A stretch of DNA of 64,000 nt from positions 62,001-126,000 of the forward strand of contig NZ_FMYQ01000014.1 of assembly GCF_900096975.1 (NCBI RefSeq), given 5' to 3'. A program made the position numbers and the translations under genes. Below the pieces are notes generated by a model, which was not told where the DNA came from, searched no databases, and worked only from the letters and a program-made list of their open reading frames with translations. Shown here piece by piece: positions 25,849 through 35,637 of the stretch (position 1 is the first letter of the stretch; every line of letters starts with the position of its first letter). The stretch is from Paraburkholderia lycopersici (GTDB lineage Bacteria; Pseudomonadota; Gammaproteobacteria; Burkholderiales; Burkholderiaceae).

Positions 25849-27009
25849 GTGTTTCAGCAGACCCACTCGAACACTTCAACGTTTTCGCCGGCAGGCTGGC
25901 TCGACAACGCCGTTTCCCGGTCTACCGTGATCCCGTATCAGGGCGTGCCTTACGAGCCGGAGGTGTTCCTGCGCAGCACGAGCCGGCTCAAGATCGCCAA
26001 AAAGTACCTGCACAAGCAACTGCTGCTGAAGGCGCATCGCCAGTTGCGGCTCGAACGGGGACATCTGGGCCATTCGCAGCGGATCCTCTGGATCTACGCC
26101 AAGCGCAACTTCGGCGACGCAACCATGGACATGGCCGGCCGCGCCCTGCTCAAGGACAAGGGTGTGCGCATCGATCTGCTCGCCCTGCCGTCGCTGGTTC
26201 CGCTATTCAACGAAGACGACGTATTCGGCACGGTCTACGGCGACCCGGGCGAAGTCGATGCGAGCCGCTACGACGCGATCCTGCTCTCCGAATACAACCT
26301 GCCTTCGATTCGCCTCAAAACCCGCCACTTCGCGAAGCTGCCTTACGCCTGCCTGTTCCGCTACTTCAACGGACCCGACCGCAACCAGACGCGCTTCAGC
26401 TTCGCGAGCATCAACGACGTCTTTTCGCTCGGCCACAGCGCCGACACGCTCAGCGCGATCAGCAAACCGTATCTCGCCAGCCGCGCGACAACGCGCGAGT
26501 CGGTGCGCGCGCTTCTGCCCGCGCGTCCGTTCATCGCGCTGGCGGCGGGGGGCGTCGACCCGGACCGGACGTACCACCGCTGGCCTGAATTCGTCGAATT
26601 GCTGAGCCGTTACGACAATGCGCCCGCGGCGAAGGAAATCGTCGTGCTCGGCTCGGACAACGGCGAGCAGATCGCACAGCAGCTATGCGCCAGTGCGCCC
26701 GCCAACGTGCGCATCCGCTCGCTGACAGGCAAACTCGCCTTCCTTCAGGCGCGCGAGATCGTTGCGCACGCAGCGTTGTTCGTAGGCGCGGACGGCGGCC
26801 TCATGCACGTCGCGCACACCACGCGTACGCCCAGCGTTTCACTGTTCTCGCACCGCGAGCCGCCCCACCTGCGCTTGACCGAGGCCTGCCATTCCATCGG
26901 ACTGCAGGGTAGCGGCAACGTCGATACCATCGCGCCCGCGCAGATCGTCGGCGCGGTGTTACGGCACCTCTCCATTCACGAACCGGCGGCCACACCCACC
27001 GCGGCCTGA
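25849..27009 (+). CDS. glycosyltransferase family 9 (heptosyltransferase-like)
   Basis: A 386-residue GT-B protein of the ADP-heptose:LPS heptosyltransferase family. It has the N-terminal RILWIYAKRNFGDATMDMAG segment and the C-terminal FVGADGGLMHVAHTTRTPSVSLF. In most heptosyltransferases the donor site reads DTGLMHLA; here Thr is Gly. About 70 residues precede the usual start of the fold. The GTG at 25849 is the first usable start after TACACT at 25814, a possible -10 box. Likely an LPS core or related glycan enzyme; the sugar is unknown. Confidence 0.85.
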   Translation: MFQQTHSNTSTFSPAGWLDNAVSRSTVIPYQGVPYEPEVFLRSTSRLKIAKKYLHKQLLLKAHRQLRLERGHLGHSQRILWIYAKRNFGDATMDMAGRALLKDKGVRIDLLALPSLVPLFNEDDVFGTVYGDPGEVDASRYDAILLSEYNLPSIRLKTRHFAKLPYACLFRYFNGPDRNQTRFSFASINDVFSLGHSADTLSAISKPYLASRATTRESVRALLPARPFIALAAGGVDPDRTYHRWPEFVELLSRYDNAPAAKEIVVLGSDNGEQIAQQLCASAPANVRIRSLTGKLAFLQAREIVAHAALFVGADGGLMHVAHTTRTPSVSLFSHREPPHLRLTEACHSIGLQGSGNVDTIAPAQIVGAVLRHLSIHEPAATPTAA

Positions 27010-27113
27010 CGGCGCACCACACGGCAAGCGCCTCATGCCGCTTCCGGGCGCGGACCGGGTTTCATGACCGCGGCGCGCAAGATTTCGCGCGCCGCAGCCG
27101 TTGCCCGAGCACG

Positions 27114-28898
27114 TCAGGCAGCGCTTTGCTGATACTGGATCTTGTGCAGGTGCGCATACATCCCGTCCTGGCCGAGCAGCTCCTGATGCGTGCCCGACTC
27201 GACGATGCGACCGCCGTCCATCACGAGAATGCGATCGGCGCGCTCGATCGTCGACAGGCGGTGCGCGATCACGAGCGTGGTGCGCCCGCGCATCAGCGTT
27301 TCGAGCGCCGCCTGCACGTGACGCTCCGATTCCGAATCGAGCGCCGACGTCGCTTCGTCGAGGATCAGGATCGGCGCATTCTTGTAGATGGCGCGGGCGA
27401 TCGCAAGACGCTGCCGCTGGCCACCCGAGAATTTCATGCCGTTGTCGCCGACCAGCGTGTCCATGCCCTCGGGCAGCGCCGAGATCGTGTCCCACAGGTT
27501 CGCGGCGTGCAGCGCGCGCTCCACGCGCGCGCGGTCGGCCGTTTCGCCATAGGCGACATTGCTGGCGACCGTGTCGTTGAACAGCACGACGTCCTGGCTC
27601 ACCATTGCGATCTGGCTGCGCAGCGCATGCACGTCGTAGTCGGTGAGCGGCACGCCGTCGACCAGCACCTGACCGCCACTGGGATCGAAAAAACGCGGCA
27701 ACAGGTTCACGAGCGTGGTCTTGCCGCTGCCCGACGGGCCGGCGAGCGCGACCATTTCGCCGGGGTTGATGCGAAACGACACATGGTCGAGCGTCACGCG
27801 GTGGCTCGCGCCATAAGCGAACGACACGTCGCGAAACTCCACGTCGCCGTGCGCTCGCTCGAGCGGCAGGCCGCCGCCGGCCGGCTCCGGCGGCTCGTCG
27901 ATCAACCCGAAGATCAGCTCGGCCGCGGTCATGCCGCGCTGCAGCGGCTGGTTCACGTCGATCAGATGCTTGAGCGGCGAAATCACGAGCAGCATCGACG
28001 TCACGAAGGCCACGAAGCCGCCGACCGTCGTCTGGTCATTCGACGCCTGCACGACCGCAATGGTGATGACGATCGCCAGCGCGATCGATGCGAGGAACTG
28101 CGTGAGCGGCTGCGCGAGCCCGCCCGACACCGTCATGCGCATCTGGTAACCGCGCAGGCGGCGGCTCATCTCGCCGAAGCGGTCCATTTCGTAGCGCTCG
28201 CCATTGTGGACCTTGACGACCTTGTACCCGCCGACGGTCTCCTCGACGATATAGGACAGGTCGTTCGTGAGCATCTGGTGCTCGCGATTGAGCCTGCGCA
28301 GCCGCCGGTTGATCTTGCTGACGAGCCAGCCGATGGCCGGCAGCAGCACCGCGACGATCAGCGTGAGCCGCCAGTTCAGGTAGAACAGGTAACCGAGCAG
28401 GAAGATCACGGTGAGCGAATCGCGCACGAGCGTGACGAGAACGCCGAGCAGCACGCCGAGAATCTGGTTGACCTCGAACACGATCGCATTGATGACCGTG
28501 CTCGCGGTTTCGCGCTGAAAGAAGCCGACGCTCGCATGTATCATGCGCTCGAACATCTTGAGCCGCAGCGCGAGCAGCACGCGGTTCGACACGTACTGCA
28601 GCAAATAGCCGGAAGCGTATTGCGCGACGCCGCGCACGAGCGCGAGGCCGATGACCGCGACCGGCACGAGCCATCGCGCTTTCGGGTCGCCGCGCGTGCC
28701 GAAGCCGTGGTCGAGCAGCGGCTTGAGCAGCGCGGGAATGCCGGCCTCGGTGGCGGCGACTACGCCCATCGAGACCACGCCCGCGAGAAGCACCCACAGA
28801 AGCGGTTTCACATACGGCCACAGCCGCTTGCCGATCTCGACCGGCGACGACTTCGTGCCGGAGCCGACCGGCTTGCTCAAGGTTGATCTCTCGCTCAA
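27114..28898 (-). CDS. msbA: lipid A/phospholipid flippase MsbA-type ABC exporter
   Basis: A 594-residue ABC half-transporter that dimerises to flip lipid A-core across the inner membrane. A six-helix membrane domain (about 30-330) precedes the nucleotide-binding domain: Walker A GPSGSGKTT near residue 387, signature FSGGQRQR near 490, Walker B ILILDEATS near 513, and the His switch IAHRLST. No ATG stands at the right place. TTG at 28898, with AGGGA five bases upstream, is my choice; TTG at 28880 is the alternative. Its position among LPS genes supports MsbA rather than a drug exporter. Confidence 0.92.
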   Translation of the reverse strand: MSERSTLSKPVGSGTKSSPVEIGKRLWPYVKPLLWVLLAGVVSMGVVAATEAGIPALLKPLLDHGFGTRGDPKARWLVPVAVIGLALVRGVAQYASGYLLQYVSNRVLLALRLKMFERMIHASVGFFQRETASTVINAIVFEVNQILGVLLGVLVTLVRDSLTVIFLLGYLFYLNWRLTLIVAVLLPAIGWLVSKINRRLRRLNREHQMLTNDLSYIVEETVGGYKVVKVHNGERYEMDRFGEMSRRLRGYQMRMTVSGGLAQPLTQFLASIALAIVITIAVVQASNDQTTVGGFVAFVTSMLLVISPLKHLIDVNQPLQRGMTAAELIFGLIDEPPEPAGGGLPLERAHGDVEFRDVSFAYGASHRVTLDHVSFRINPGEMVALAGPSGSGKTTLVNLLPRFFDPSGGQVLVDGVPLTDYDVHALRSQIAMVSQDVVLFNDTVASNVAYGETADRARVERALHAANLWDTISALPEGMDTLVGDNGMKFSGGQRQRLAIARAIYKNAPILILDEATSALDSESERHVQAALETLMRGRTTLVIAHRLSTIERADRILVMDGGRIVESGTHQELLGQDGMYAHLHKIQYQQSAA

Positions 28899-29206
28899 AA
28901 TTCCCTCGAAAAATACGCGTGATCTGCCGCCTCCCGGCAAACAGGTACGCCATTGTAAACGTTCGGACCAGGCGCCGAAGGATCGGCACGGCCGCGCCCA
29001 GAGCGCGCAGGCACCGTAACCGCCCGTAACCGCGCGCGAATGCACGGCGCGCCGGCGCCCCGCCGATTTCGTACCGGCGAACATTTTGGATATACTCACC
29101 GATTCGGCTTCGTCGCATCACCGCGTGCGCCGGCAGCCCTCCCGGATTGCCGGGCGATCCGGATCCGGACTTCCTACCTTATTCGAGCCATCGCGAGCCA
29201 GCGCCG
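28899..29206. other. divergent promoter region between msbA and the GT2 pair
   Basis: No gene is seen in these 308 bases. On the plus strand TTCGTA (29068-29073) and TATACT (29091-29096), 17 bases apart, form a plausible promoter for the two glycosyltransferase genes. On the minus strand a TACAAT box near 28952-28957 could serve msbA. Confidence 0.5.
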
Positions 29207-30022
29207 ATGAACGAACGCGCCAAACCCGATGCGATCAGCGTCATCGTCATCGTCAAAAACGAAGCACACGATATCCGGGACTGCCTCGCGTCGGTGCAGG
29301 GCTGGGCCCACGAAATCGTCGTGCTCGATTCGGGCAGCACGGACGGCACCCAGGCGATCTGCCGCGAGCTCGGCGCCAGGGTCGTGGAAACCGACTGGCC
29401 CGGTTTCGGGCCGCAGAAGCAGCGCGCGCTCGACATGGCCCGCGGCCCCTGGATTCTCTCGCTCGACGCCGATGAACGTGTCTCCCCGGCGCTGCGCGAC
29501 GAGATTCTCGCGAGCGTGAAGGACAACGGCGCAGACCTGTTCCGCCTGCCCCGCCAATCGAACTACTGCGGCAAGTGGATCCGTCATTCCGGCTGGTCGC
29601 CCGATTACGTCACGCGGCTCTTTCGCCGCGACGCCGCCCGCTTCTCGACCGATCTCGTCCACGAACGCGTGATCGCGGCGCCCGAGGCGCGCGTCGGCAC
29701 GCTCGCCGAACCGCTGATCCACTACAGCTTCCGTGACTTCTCGGAAGTGCTCGGGAAGATCGACAGCTATTCGAGCTACGGCGCGATCCAGGGCGCGGCG
29801 CGCGGCAAGCGCGGCGGCCTGCGCAAGGCGCTGCTGCACGGCTTCTGGTCCTTCGTGCGCAGCTGGATCATCCAGCGCGGCTTTCTCGACGGCAAGATGG
29901 GCTTCGTGCTGGCGATCTCCAACGCCGAAGGCACCTACTACCGCTACCTGAAGCTGATGCTGCTCGAAACGCAGCACGCAGCCGCGGCAAAATCCCGCGA
30001 CGATGCACCGGAAATCCAATGA
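29207..30022 (+). CDS. glycosyltransferase family 2, WaaE/KdtX-like
   Basis: A 271-residue GT-A enzyme: ISVIVIVKNEAHDIRDCLAS at the start, IVVLDSGSTDGT, the metal-binding ILSLDADERV, and the characteristic WIRHSGWSPDYVTRLFRR and HYSFRDFSEVLGKIDSYS. This matches the WaaE/KdtX group of beta-1,4-glucosyltransferase-like LPS core enzymes. The ATG at 29207 is chosen because family similarity begins there. Its stop overlaps the next start (ATGA), so the pair is coupled. Confidence 0.88.
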   Translation: MNERAKPDAISVIVIVKNEAHDIRDCLASVQGWAHEIVVLDSGSTDGTQAICRELGARVVETDWPGFGPQKQRALDMARGPWILSLDADERVSPALRDEILASVKDNGADLFRLPRQSNYCGKWIRHSGWSPDYVTRLFRRDAARFSTDLVHERVIAAPEARVGTLAEPLIHYSFRDFSEVLGKIDSYSSYGAIQGAARGKRGGLRKALLHGFWSFVRSWIIQRGFLDGKMGFVLAISNAEGTYYRYLKLMLLETQHAAAAKSRDDAPEIQ

Positions 30023-30852
30023 ACGCACCCCGCGACATGCTGATTTCCGTGATCGTGAGCACCTATAACCGGCCTGACGCACTCGAGCGCGTACTGTCGG
30101 GCTGCGGCGCGCAATCCGACACGCGCTACGAAATCATTGTCGCCGACGACGGCTCGGCCAAGGCAACCCGCGAAACCGTGGCGCGCTGCGCAAGCTCGAG
30201 CGCGGTGCGCATCGAACACGTCTGGCACCCGGACGACGGTTTCCGGCTGGCCGAGATCCGCAACAAGGGCATCGCGCAGGCCCGCGGCGACTACCTGATC
30301 TTTCTCGACGGCGACTGCGTTCCGCAGCGCGATTTCGTTCAGCGGCACCGGCAGCTCGCGAGCGAGCGCGCCATCGTCACCGGCAGCCGCATCCTGCTCG
30401 ACGAAACGCTCACGAAGCAGGTCATCGACCGGCGCATTTCATTGCAGGACCAGGGCTTCGGCTTCTGGGCGAAACAACGCCTTGCAGGCCACGTCAACAA
30501 GATCGCGCCGCTCTTCGTCAAGCTGCCTGACCGCAAGTGGCGCGACGTAGAGCAGTTCAAGTGGCGCGGCATCAAGGGATGCAACATGAGCGCCTGGCGC
30601 AGCGACCTCGAGCGCGTGAACGGCTTCGACACGAGCTTCGTCGGCTGGGGGCACGAGGACGCCGACCTTGTCGTGCGGCTCGCCAACGGCGGCGTGCACC
30701 GCAAGCTCGGCGCCTACGCCACGGAGATTTTCCACCTGTGGCACCGCGAGCAGCCGCGCACGCAGGCCAGCCCCAATCAGGAACGGGTCAAGGCGCGCAT
30801 TGGGGATGGCACCGTGCGTGCCGAACGCGGCCTGGCCGAACTCGCGCAGTAA
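30019..30852 (+). CDS. glycosyltransferase family 2 with galactosyltransferase-like C-terminus
   Basis: A 277-residue enzyme: ISVIVSTYNRPDALERVLSG, ADDGS, YLIFLDGDCVPQRDF with the DxD motif, and in the second half NMSAWRSDLERVNGFDTSFVGWGHEDADLVVRL, typical of proteins with a C-terminal galactosyltransferase domain. It overlaps the preceding WaaE-like gene by four bases and converges on dnaE. It is probably involved in LPS core or another surface glycan. Confidence 0.88.
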   Translation: MNAPRDMLISVIVSTYNRPDALERVLSGCGAQSDTRYEIIVADDGSAKATRETVARCASSSAVRIEHVWHPDDGFRLAEIRNKGIAQARGDYLIFLDGDCVPQRDFVQRHRQLASERAIVTGSRILLDETLTKQVIDRRISLQDQGFGFWAKQRLAGHVNKIAPLFVKLPDRKWRDVEQFKWRGIKGCNMSAWRSDLERVNGFDTSFVGWGHEDADLVVRLANGGVHRKLGAYATEIFHLWHREQPRTQASPNQERVKARIGDGTVRAERGLAELAQ

Positions 30853-30911
30853 AGCGCGTCGTGCCCGAACGAGGGCATGGCGACAAGCGCGCTGTCGCGC
30901 CGCCCAGCCCC

Positions 30912-33900
30912 TCAGTAAACGATCTCGATCGAACTGCCGGCGAACTCGCCGCGCAGTGCGGCGAGCAGGTCGTCGGTCGGCTTGACGCGCCAGGCGTCGC
31001 CGAGGCGCACTTCCCCTTCGGCCCGATCGTTGCGGTAAGCGATCTGCACGGCGAGGCCGTTCGGAATCGCGGCTTGCGCGCGCTCGCCGCGATCGCGCCC
31101 GAAGCCGCCGCGGCCGCGCGTTTCGGCAACCGGCGCCGGCAGCGAGTCGTCGGGCTTCGCGCGATACGCTTCGAGCACCGTGCGCAGCGTGCTCGCGTCG
31201 GCGTTGCCGTTCATCTGCAGCTTCACGGCCTGCGCGTAGCGGCTGCGCGCACGCTCCAGGTCCATCACCGTGTCCACGGTGAAGCGGATGCCGCCCGTGA
31301 ACGCGTCGTTGCGCGCGCCGCCCTGCACGACGAGCAGTTCGTCTTCCTTGAAGAGCGCCTTGTGCGCCTCGTATTGCTCGTTGAACACCGTCACTTCGCA
31401 CTGGCCGGTGCCGTCGTCGAGCATCGCGATGAGCATCTTGCCGCGCTGGGTCATTTGCGTGCGCAACGAGGCGATCACACCCGCAATGAGCTTGTCGCGC
31501 CCTTCCTTCAGTTCGCCTATTTTCTGGCGCACGAAGCGGCGCACTTCGTCCTTGTAGGCGTCGAACAGATGCCCGGAGAGATAGAAGCCGAGTGCGCCCT
31601 TCTCTTCCTGGAGCTTGCGCTTGTCGTCCCACGCGGGCTCGTCCACCAGTTCGTGCGCCGCGAGCGGCGCGTCGCCCATGTCGAACAGGCCTGCCTGCAT
31701 GGCGTTCGCGCTCGCCTGCTCGGCGGCTTCCATCGCCATCGGCACGGAGGCGAGCAGTTGTGCGCGGTTCGCGTGGATCGTGTCGAACGCGCCGGCGCGG
31801 ATCATCGCCTCGATCGTGCGGCGATTGACGAGACGCCGGTCGATGCGCTCGCAAAAGTCGAACAGGTTCTTGAACAGCCCGCCTTCTTCGCGCGCGCGCA
31901 GGATTTCCTCGATGGCGTTCTGGCCGCTGCCCTTGATCGCGCCCAGACCGTAACGGATCGTGCGCGAGCGCTTGCCCTCGGCCACCAGAGCATCGGCCAC
32001 CGGCTCGAAGCGGTACGCCGATGCGTTGACGTCGGGCGGCAGCACCTTCATGCCGTTCGTGATGCAGTCCTCGAAGAGGATCTTCACCTTGTCGGTGTCG
32101 TCCATGGCGAGCGACATGTTGGCCGCCATGAATTCGGCCGGATGGTGCGCCTTGAGCCACGCCGTGTGATACGCGAGCAGCGCGTAGGCCGCCGCGTGCG
32201 ACTTGTTGAAGCCGTAGCCCGCGAACTTCTCCATCAAGTCGAAGGTCTCGTCCGCCTTCTCGCGCGTGAGGCCGTTCTTCGCCGCGCCTTCCGCGAAGAT
32301 CTCGCGGTGCTCGGCCATCTCCTCGGGCTTCTTCTTGCCCATCGCGCGGCGCAGCAGGTCCGCGCCGCCGAGCGAGTAGCCGCCGATGATCTGCGCCATC
32401 TGCATCACCTGCTCCTGGTAGACCATGATGCCGTAGGTCTCTTTCAGGACAGGCTCGACGCGCGGGTCGGGATACTCCACGACTTCGCGCCCGTGCTTGC
32501 GCGCGCAAAAGCTCGGGATCAGGTCCATCGGGCCCGGACGGTACAGGGCCACGAGCGCGATGATGTCCTCGAAGCGGTCGGGCTGCGCGTCCTTCAGCAT
32601 GCCCTGCATGCCGCGGCTTTCCAGCTGGAACACGGCCACCGTGTTGGCCTTCTTGAGGATCTGGAACGACGCCGGGTCGTCGAGCGGCACCTGGGCGAGC
32701 GACCAGTCTTTCTTCGACGGGTCGAGCATGCGGATATAGCGCTCGGCCCAGTCGAGAATCGTCAGCGTGGTGAGGCCCAGAAAGTCGAACTTCACGAGGC
32801 CGACGGCTTCCACGTCGTCCTTGTCGTACTGGCTCACGACGCCGCTTTCGTCGCCCTGCGTGTAGAGCGGGCAGAAGTCGGTGAGCTTGCCGGGCGCGAT
32901 CAGCACGCCGCCGGCATGCATGCCGACGTTGCGCGTGAGACCTTCCACGAGCTGCGCGAGGTCGAGCAACTGGTGCACTTCGTCTTCGTTGTCGTAGCGC
33001 TCCTGCAGCAACGGCTCTTCTTTCATCGCGTCGGCGATGGTGACGTGCTTGCCCGGCTTGAACGGAATCAGCTTCGCGACGCCGTCCGTGAAGTTGTAGC
33101 CGAGGTCGAGCACGCGGCCGATGTCGCGCACGGCCGCCTTCGCGGCCATGGTGCCGAAAGTGGCGATCTGCGAGACCGCGTCGGCGCCGTACTTCTCCTT
33201 CACGTACTGAATGACGCGGTCGCGCCCATGCTGGCAGAAGTCGATGTCGAAGTCGGGCATCGAGACGCGTTCCGGATTCAGAAAGCGCTCGAACAGCAGG
33301 TTGTAGCGCAGCGGATCGAGGTCGGTGATGCCGAGCGCGTACGCGACGAGCGAGCCCGCGCCCGAACCGCGCCCCGGCCCCACCGGCACGCCGTTGTTCT
33401 TCGCCCAGTTGATGAAGTCCGCGACGATCAGGAAGTAGCCCGGGAAGCCCATCTTGATGATGGTCCCGCACTCGAAATCCAGACGCTCGTAATAACGCGC
33501 GCGTTCCTTGTCGCGCTCGGCGGCGTCGGGATAAAGCTGCACGAGGCGTTTCTCGAGCCCTTCCTTCGAAAGCTGCACGAGATAGTCGTCGAGCGACAGA
33601 CCATCGGGCGTCGGGAAAAGCGGCAGCTTGGGTTTGCCGAGTTCGAGCCTGAGGTTGCAGCGCTTCGCGATCTCGATGGTGTTCGCGAGAGCCGAAGGGA
33701 CGTCCGCGAAGAGCGCGACCATTTCCTCCTGGGTGCGAAAACGCTGATCGGTCGTAAAGCGCTTCTGGCGGCGCGGATTCGCGAGGATGTCACCTTCCGA
33801 GATACACACGCGCGCTTCGTGCGCGGTGTACTCCTCGTCGGTCATGAACTGCATGGGGTGCGTCGCCACCACCGGCAGCTTCAGTTGCGACGCGAGCGCC

Positions 33901-34460
33901 ACCGCCTGTTCGACATACTGCTCGCCGCCGGGCTGGCCGCAGCGCTGCAGTTCGATGTAGTAGCCACCCGGAAACAGCTTCGCCCAGCGCTGCGCATGGC
34001 GCTTCGCGCTTTCGACGTTGCCCGCCGCGAGCGCGAGACCCACGTCGCCCTGCTGCGCGCCCGAGATCGCGAGCAGCCCTTCGGCGAAACCGCTTTCGAG
34101 CCACGCGACGTCGATTTCCGCGCGGCCGCGATACTGGTTGGTGAGCCACGCCTTGGAAAGCAGCTCGCACAGGTTCAGGTAGCCGCGCTTGTCCTTCACG
34201 AGCAAAAGAAGCCGCGAAGGCTTGTCGCGGTCGTCGGGATTCATGATCCAGACGTCGCAGCCGGCAATGGGTTTGACCCCTTTGCCGCGGGCTTCCTTAT
34301 AAAAACGTACGAGGCCGAACGCGTTGCCGAGGTCGGTGAGCGCGAGCGCGCCCTGGCCGTCTTTGGCCGCCGCCTTGACGAGGTCGTCGAGACGCACGAT
34401 GCCGTCGGCAATCGAGAATTCGGAGTGGACGCGAAGATGGACGAAGCGGGGATCTGACAT
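30912..34460 (-). CDS. dnaE: DNA polymerase III alpha subunit
   Basis: An 1182-residue replicative polymerase. It has the N-terminal PHP domain (VHSEFSIADG, LTDLGNAFGLVRFY), the C-family palm with MPDFDIDFCQHGRD near residue 400 and a later conserved Asp, the GKKKPEEMAEHREIF fingers region, KSHAAAYALLAYHTAWLK, and a C-terminal OB domain (GKMLIAMLDDGTGQCEVTVF). Size is as in E. coli (1160). The ATG at 34460 gives the family-typical start; an ATG nine bases earlier is equally close to the GAGG site. Confidence 0.96.
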   Translation of the reverse strand: MSDPRFVHLRVHSEFSIADGIVRLDDLVKAAAKDGQGALALTDLGNAFGLVRFYKEARGKGVKPIAGCDVWIMNPDDRDKPSRLLLLVKDKRGYLNLCELLSKAWLTNQYRGRAEIDVAWLESGFAEGLLAISGAQQGDVGLALAAGNVESAKRHAQRWAKLFPGGYYIELQRCGQPGGEQYVEQAVALASQLKLPVVATHPMQFMTDEEYTAHEARVCISEGDILANPRRQKRFTTDQRFRTQEEMVALFADVPSALANTIEIAKRCNLRLELGKPKLPLFPTPDGLSLDDYLVQLSKEGLEKRLVQLYPDAAERDKERARYYERLDFECGTIIKMGFPGYFLIVADFINWAKNNGVPVGPGRGSGAGSLVAYALGITDLDPLRYNLLFERFLNPERVSMPDFDIDFCQHGRDRVIQYVKEKYGADAVSQIATFGTMAAKAAVRDIGRVLDLGYNFTDGVAKLIPFKPGKHVTIADAMKEEPLLQERYDNEDEVHQLLDLAQLVEGLTRNVGMHAGGVLIAPGKLTDFCPLYTQGDESGVVSQYDKDDVEAVGLVKFDFLGLTTLTILDWAERYIRMLDPSKKDWSLAQVPLDDPASFQILKKANTVAVFQLESRGMQGMLKDAQPDRFEDIIALVALYRPGPMDLIPSFCARKHGREVVEYPDPRVEPVLKETYGIMVYQEQVMQMAQIIGGYSLGGADLLRRAMGKKKPEEMAEHREIFAEGAAKNGLTREKADETFDLMEKFAGYGFNKSHAAAYALLAYHTAWLKAHHPAEFMAANMSLAMDDTDKVKILFEDCITNGMKVLPPDVNASAYRFEPVADALVAEGKRSRTIRYGLGAIKGSGQNAIEEILRAREEGGLFKNLFDFCERIDRRLVNRRTIEAMIRAGAFDTIHANRAQLLASVPMAMEAAEQASANAMQAGLFDMGDAPLAAHELVDEPAWDDKRKLQEEKGALGFYLSGHLFDAYKDEVRRFVRQKIGELKEGRDKLIAGVIASLRTQMTQRGKMLIAMLDDGTGQCEVTVFNEQYEAHKALFKEDELLVVQGGARNDAFTGGIRFTVDTVMDLERARSRYAQAVKLQMNGNADASTLRTVLEAYRAKPDDSLPAPVAETRGRGGFGRDRGERAQAAIPNGLAVQIAYRNDRAEGEVRLGDAWRVKPTDDLLAALRGEFAGSSIEIVY

Positions 34461-34714
34461 GGGCGTCATTGTACCTCTACGGTCACGCGATTTTCGGCGC
34501 TCGCTCGCATGCTGGCCTTCCGGACAAGGCCTTGCGCGGGCCCTGGGCCGCCGCACGGCGCGACGTCCACGCCACAGGCGGCGTGAGGCGCGATTGAGGG
34601 ATAATAGCGAACTGCGCCCGGCGCGCGCCCTGCCCTCATTCCCGCTTCGCGGGACCGCAGTCCGCCCGTCCGGCTCCGGTTTTCACGCGCGCCTCGCGCC
34701 TTTTCCGTTGCATC

Positions 34715-35587
34715 ATGCGTATCCTCAATCTCTCCGCCTACCAGTTCGCCACACTCGACAAGACCGCCGAGTGGCGCCCGCTCGTGCTCGAGCGCTGCAA
34801 CGCGCTCGACTTGCGGGGCACGATCCTGCTCGCACCCGAGGGCATCAACCTGTTCGTCGCCGGCGATGAAGACAACGTGCGCGCCTTCATGGACTACATC
34901 AATCACGATCCGCTCTTCGAGGGCAAGTTCGCGACGCTGAAGTTCAAGGAAAGCTTCTCCGAAACGCGCCCCTTCAACCGCATGCTCGTGCGCCTGAAGC
35001 GCGAAATCATCACGATGAAGAAGCCCGCGATCCGCCCCGAGGAAGGCCGCGCGCCTTCCGTTGCGCCGGTCGTGCTCAAACAGTGGCTCGACCGCGGCTT
35101 CGACGACGAAGGCCGCCCCGTCGTCATGCTCGACACGCGCAACGCATTCGAAGTCGACGTGGGCACGTTCGAGCGCGCGCTCGACTACCGCATCGGCAAG
35201 TTCAGCGAATTCCCCGGCGTGATCGAGGCGAACCGCGCCGACCTCGAAGGCAAGACGGTCGTGTCGTTCTGCACGGGCGGCATCCGCTGCGAGAAGGCCG
35301 CCATTCACATGAAGGAAGCCGGCATCGAGCACGTCTACCAGCTCGAGGGCGGCATTCTGAAGTACTTCGAGGAAGTGGGCGGCGCGCACTACAACGGCGA
35401 CTGCTTCGTGTTCGACCAGCGCACCGCGCTCAACCCGCGGCTCGAACCGACCGATACCGTGCAGTGTTTCGCGTGCCGCGCCGTAGTGACCCCAGACGAG
35501 CAGGCTTCGCCGCTCTACGTCGCGGGCAAAAGCTGCCCGGCGTGCCACCCCGAGCGAGCAGGCGCGGCGGCGCAAGCGGCTGCTTGA
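34715..35587 (+). CDS. trhO: tRNA uridine-34 hydroxylase TrhO
   Basis: A 290-residue rhodanese-domain protein of the TrhO/YceA family, which hydroxylates wobble uridine with O2 on the way to mo5U/cmo5U. The N-terminal acylphosphatase-like part (GTILLAPEGINLFVAG) precedes the rhodanese domain with catalytic Cys186 in SFCTGGIRCEKA. The C-terminal part has a Cys set (CFACRAV, CPACHPE) resembling a zinc site. It is divergent from dnaE; a TCCCGC-TTC-GCGGGA hairpin lies in the leader near 34640. Confidence 0.94.
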   Translation: MRILNLSAYQFATLDKTAEWRPLVLERCNALDLRGTILLAPEGINLFVAGDEDNVRAFMDYINHDPLFEGKFATLKFKESFSETRPFNRMLVRLKREIITMKKPAIRPEEGRAPSVAPVVLKQWLDRGFDDEGRPVVMLDTRNAFEVDVGTFERALDYRIGKFSEFPGVIEANRADLEGKTVVSFCTGGIRCEKAAIHMKEAGIEHVYQLEGGILKYFEEVGGAHYNGDCFVFDQRTALNPRLEPTDTVQCFACRAVVTPDEQASPLYVAGKSCPACHPERAGAAAQAAA

Positions 35588-35637
35588 CACGCACGCGATA
35601 CGCACACGAACTGACACGCACTGAACGCGTGAGCCCA

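Noticed and set aside
30537..34457. Very long plus-strand open frame (about 1300 codons) opposite dnaE
   Set aside because: It is antisense to the clearly conserved dnaE. Its composition (Arg, His, Ala, Val-rich) is what GC-rich codon bias yields on the opposite strand.
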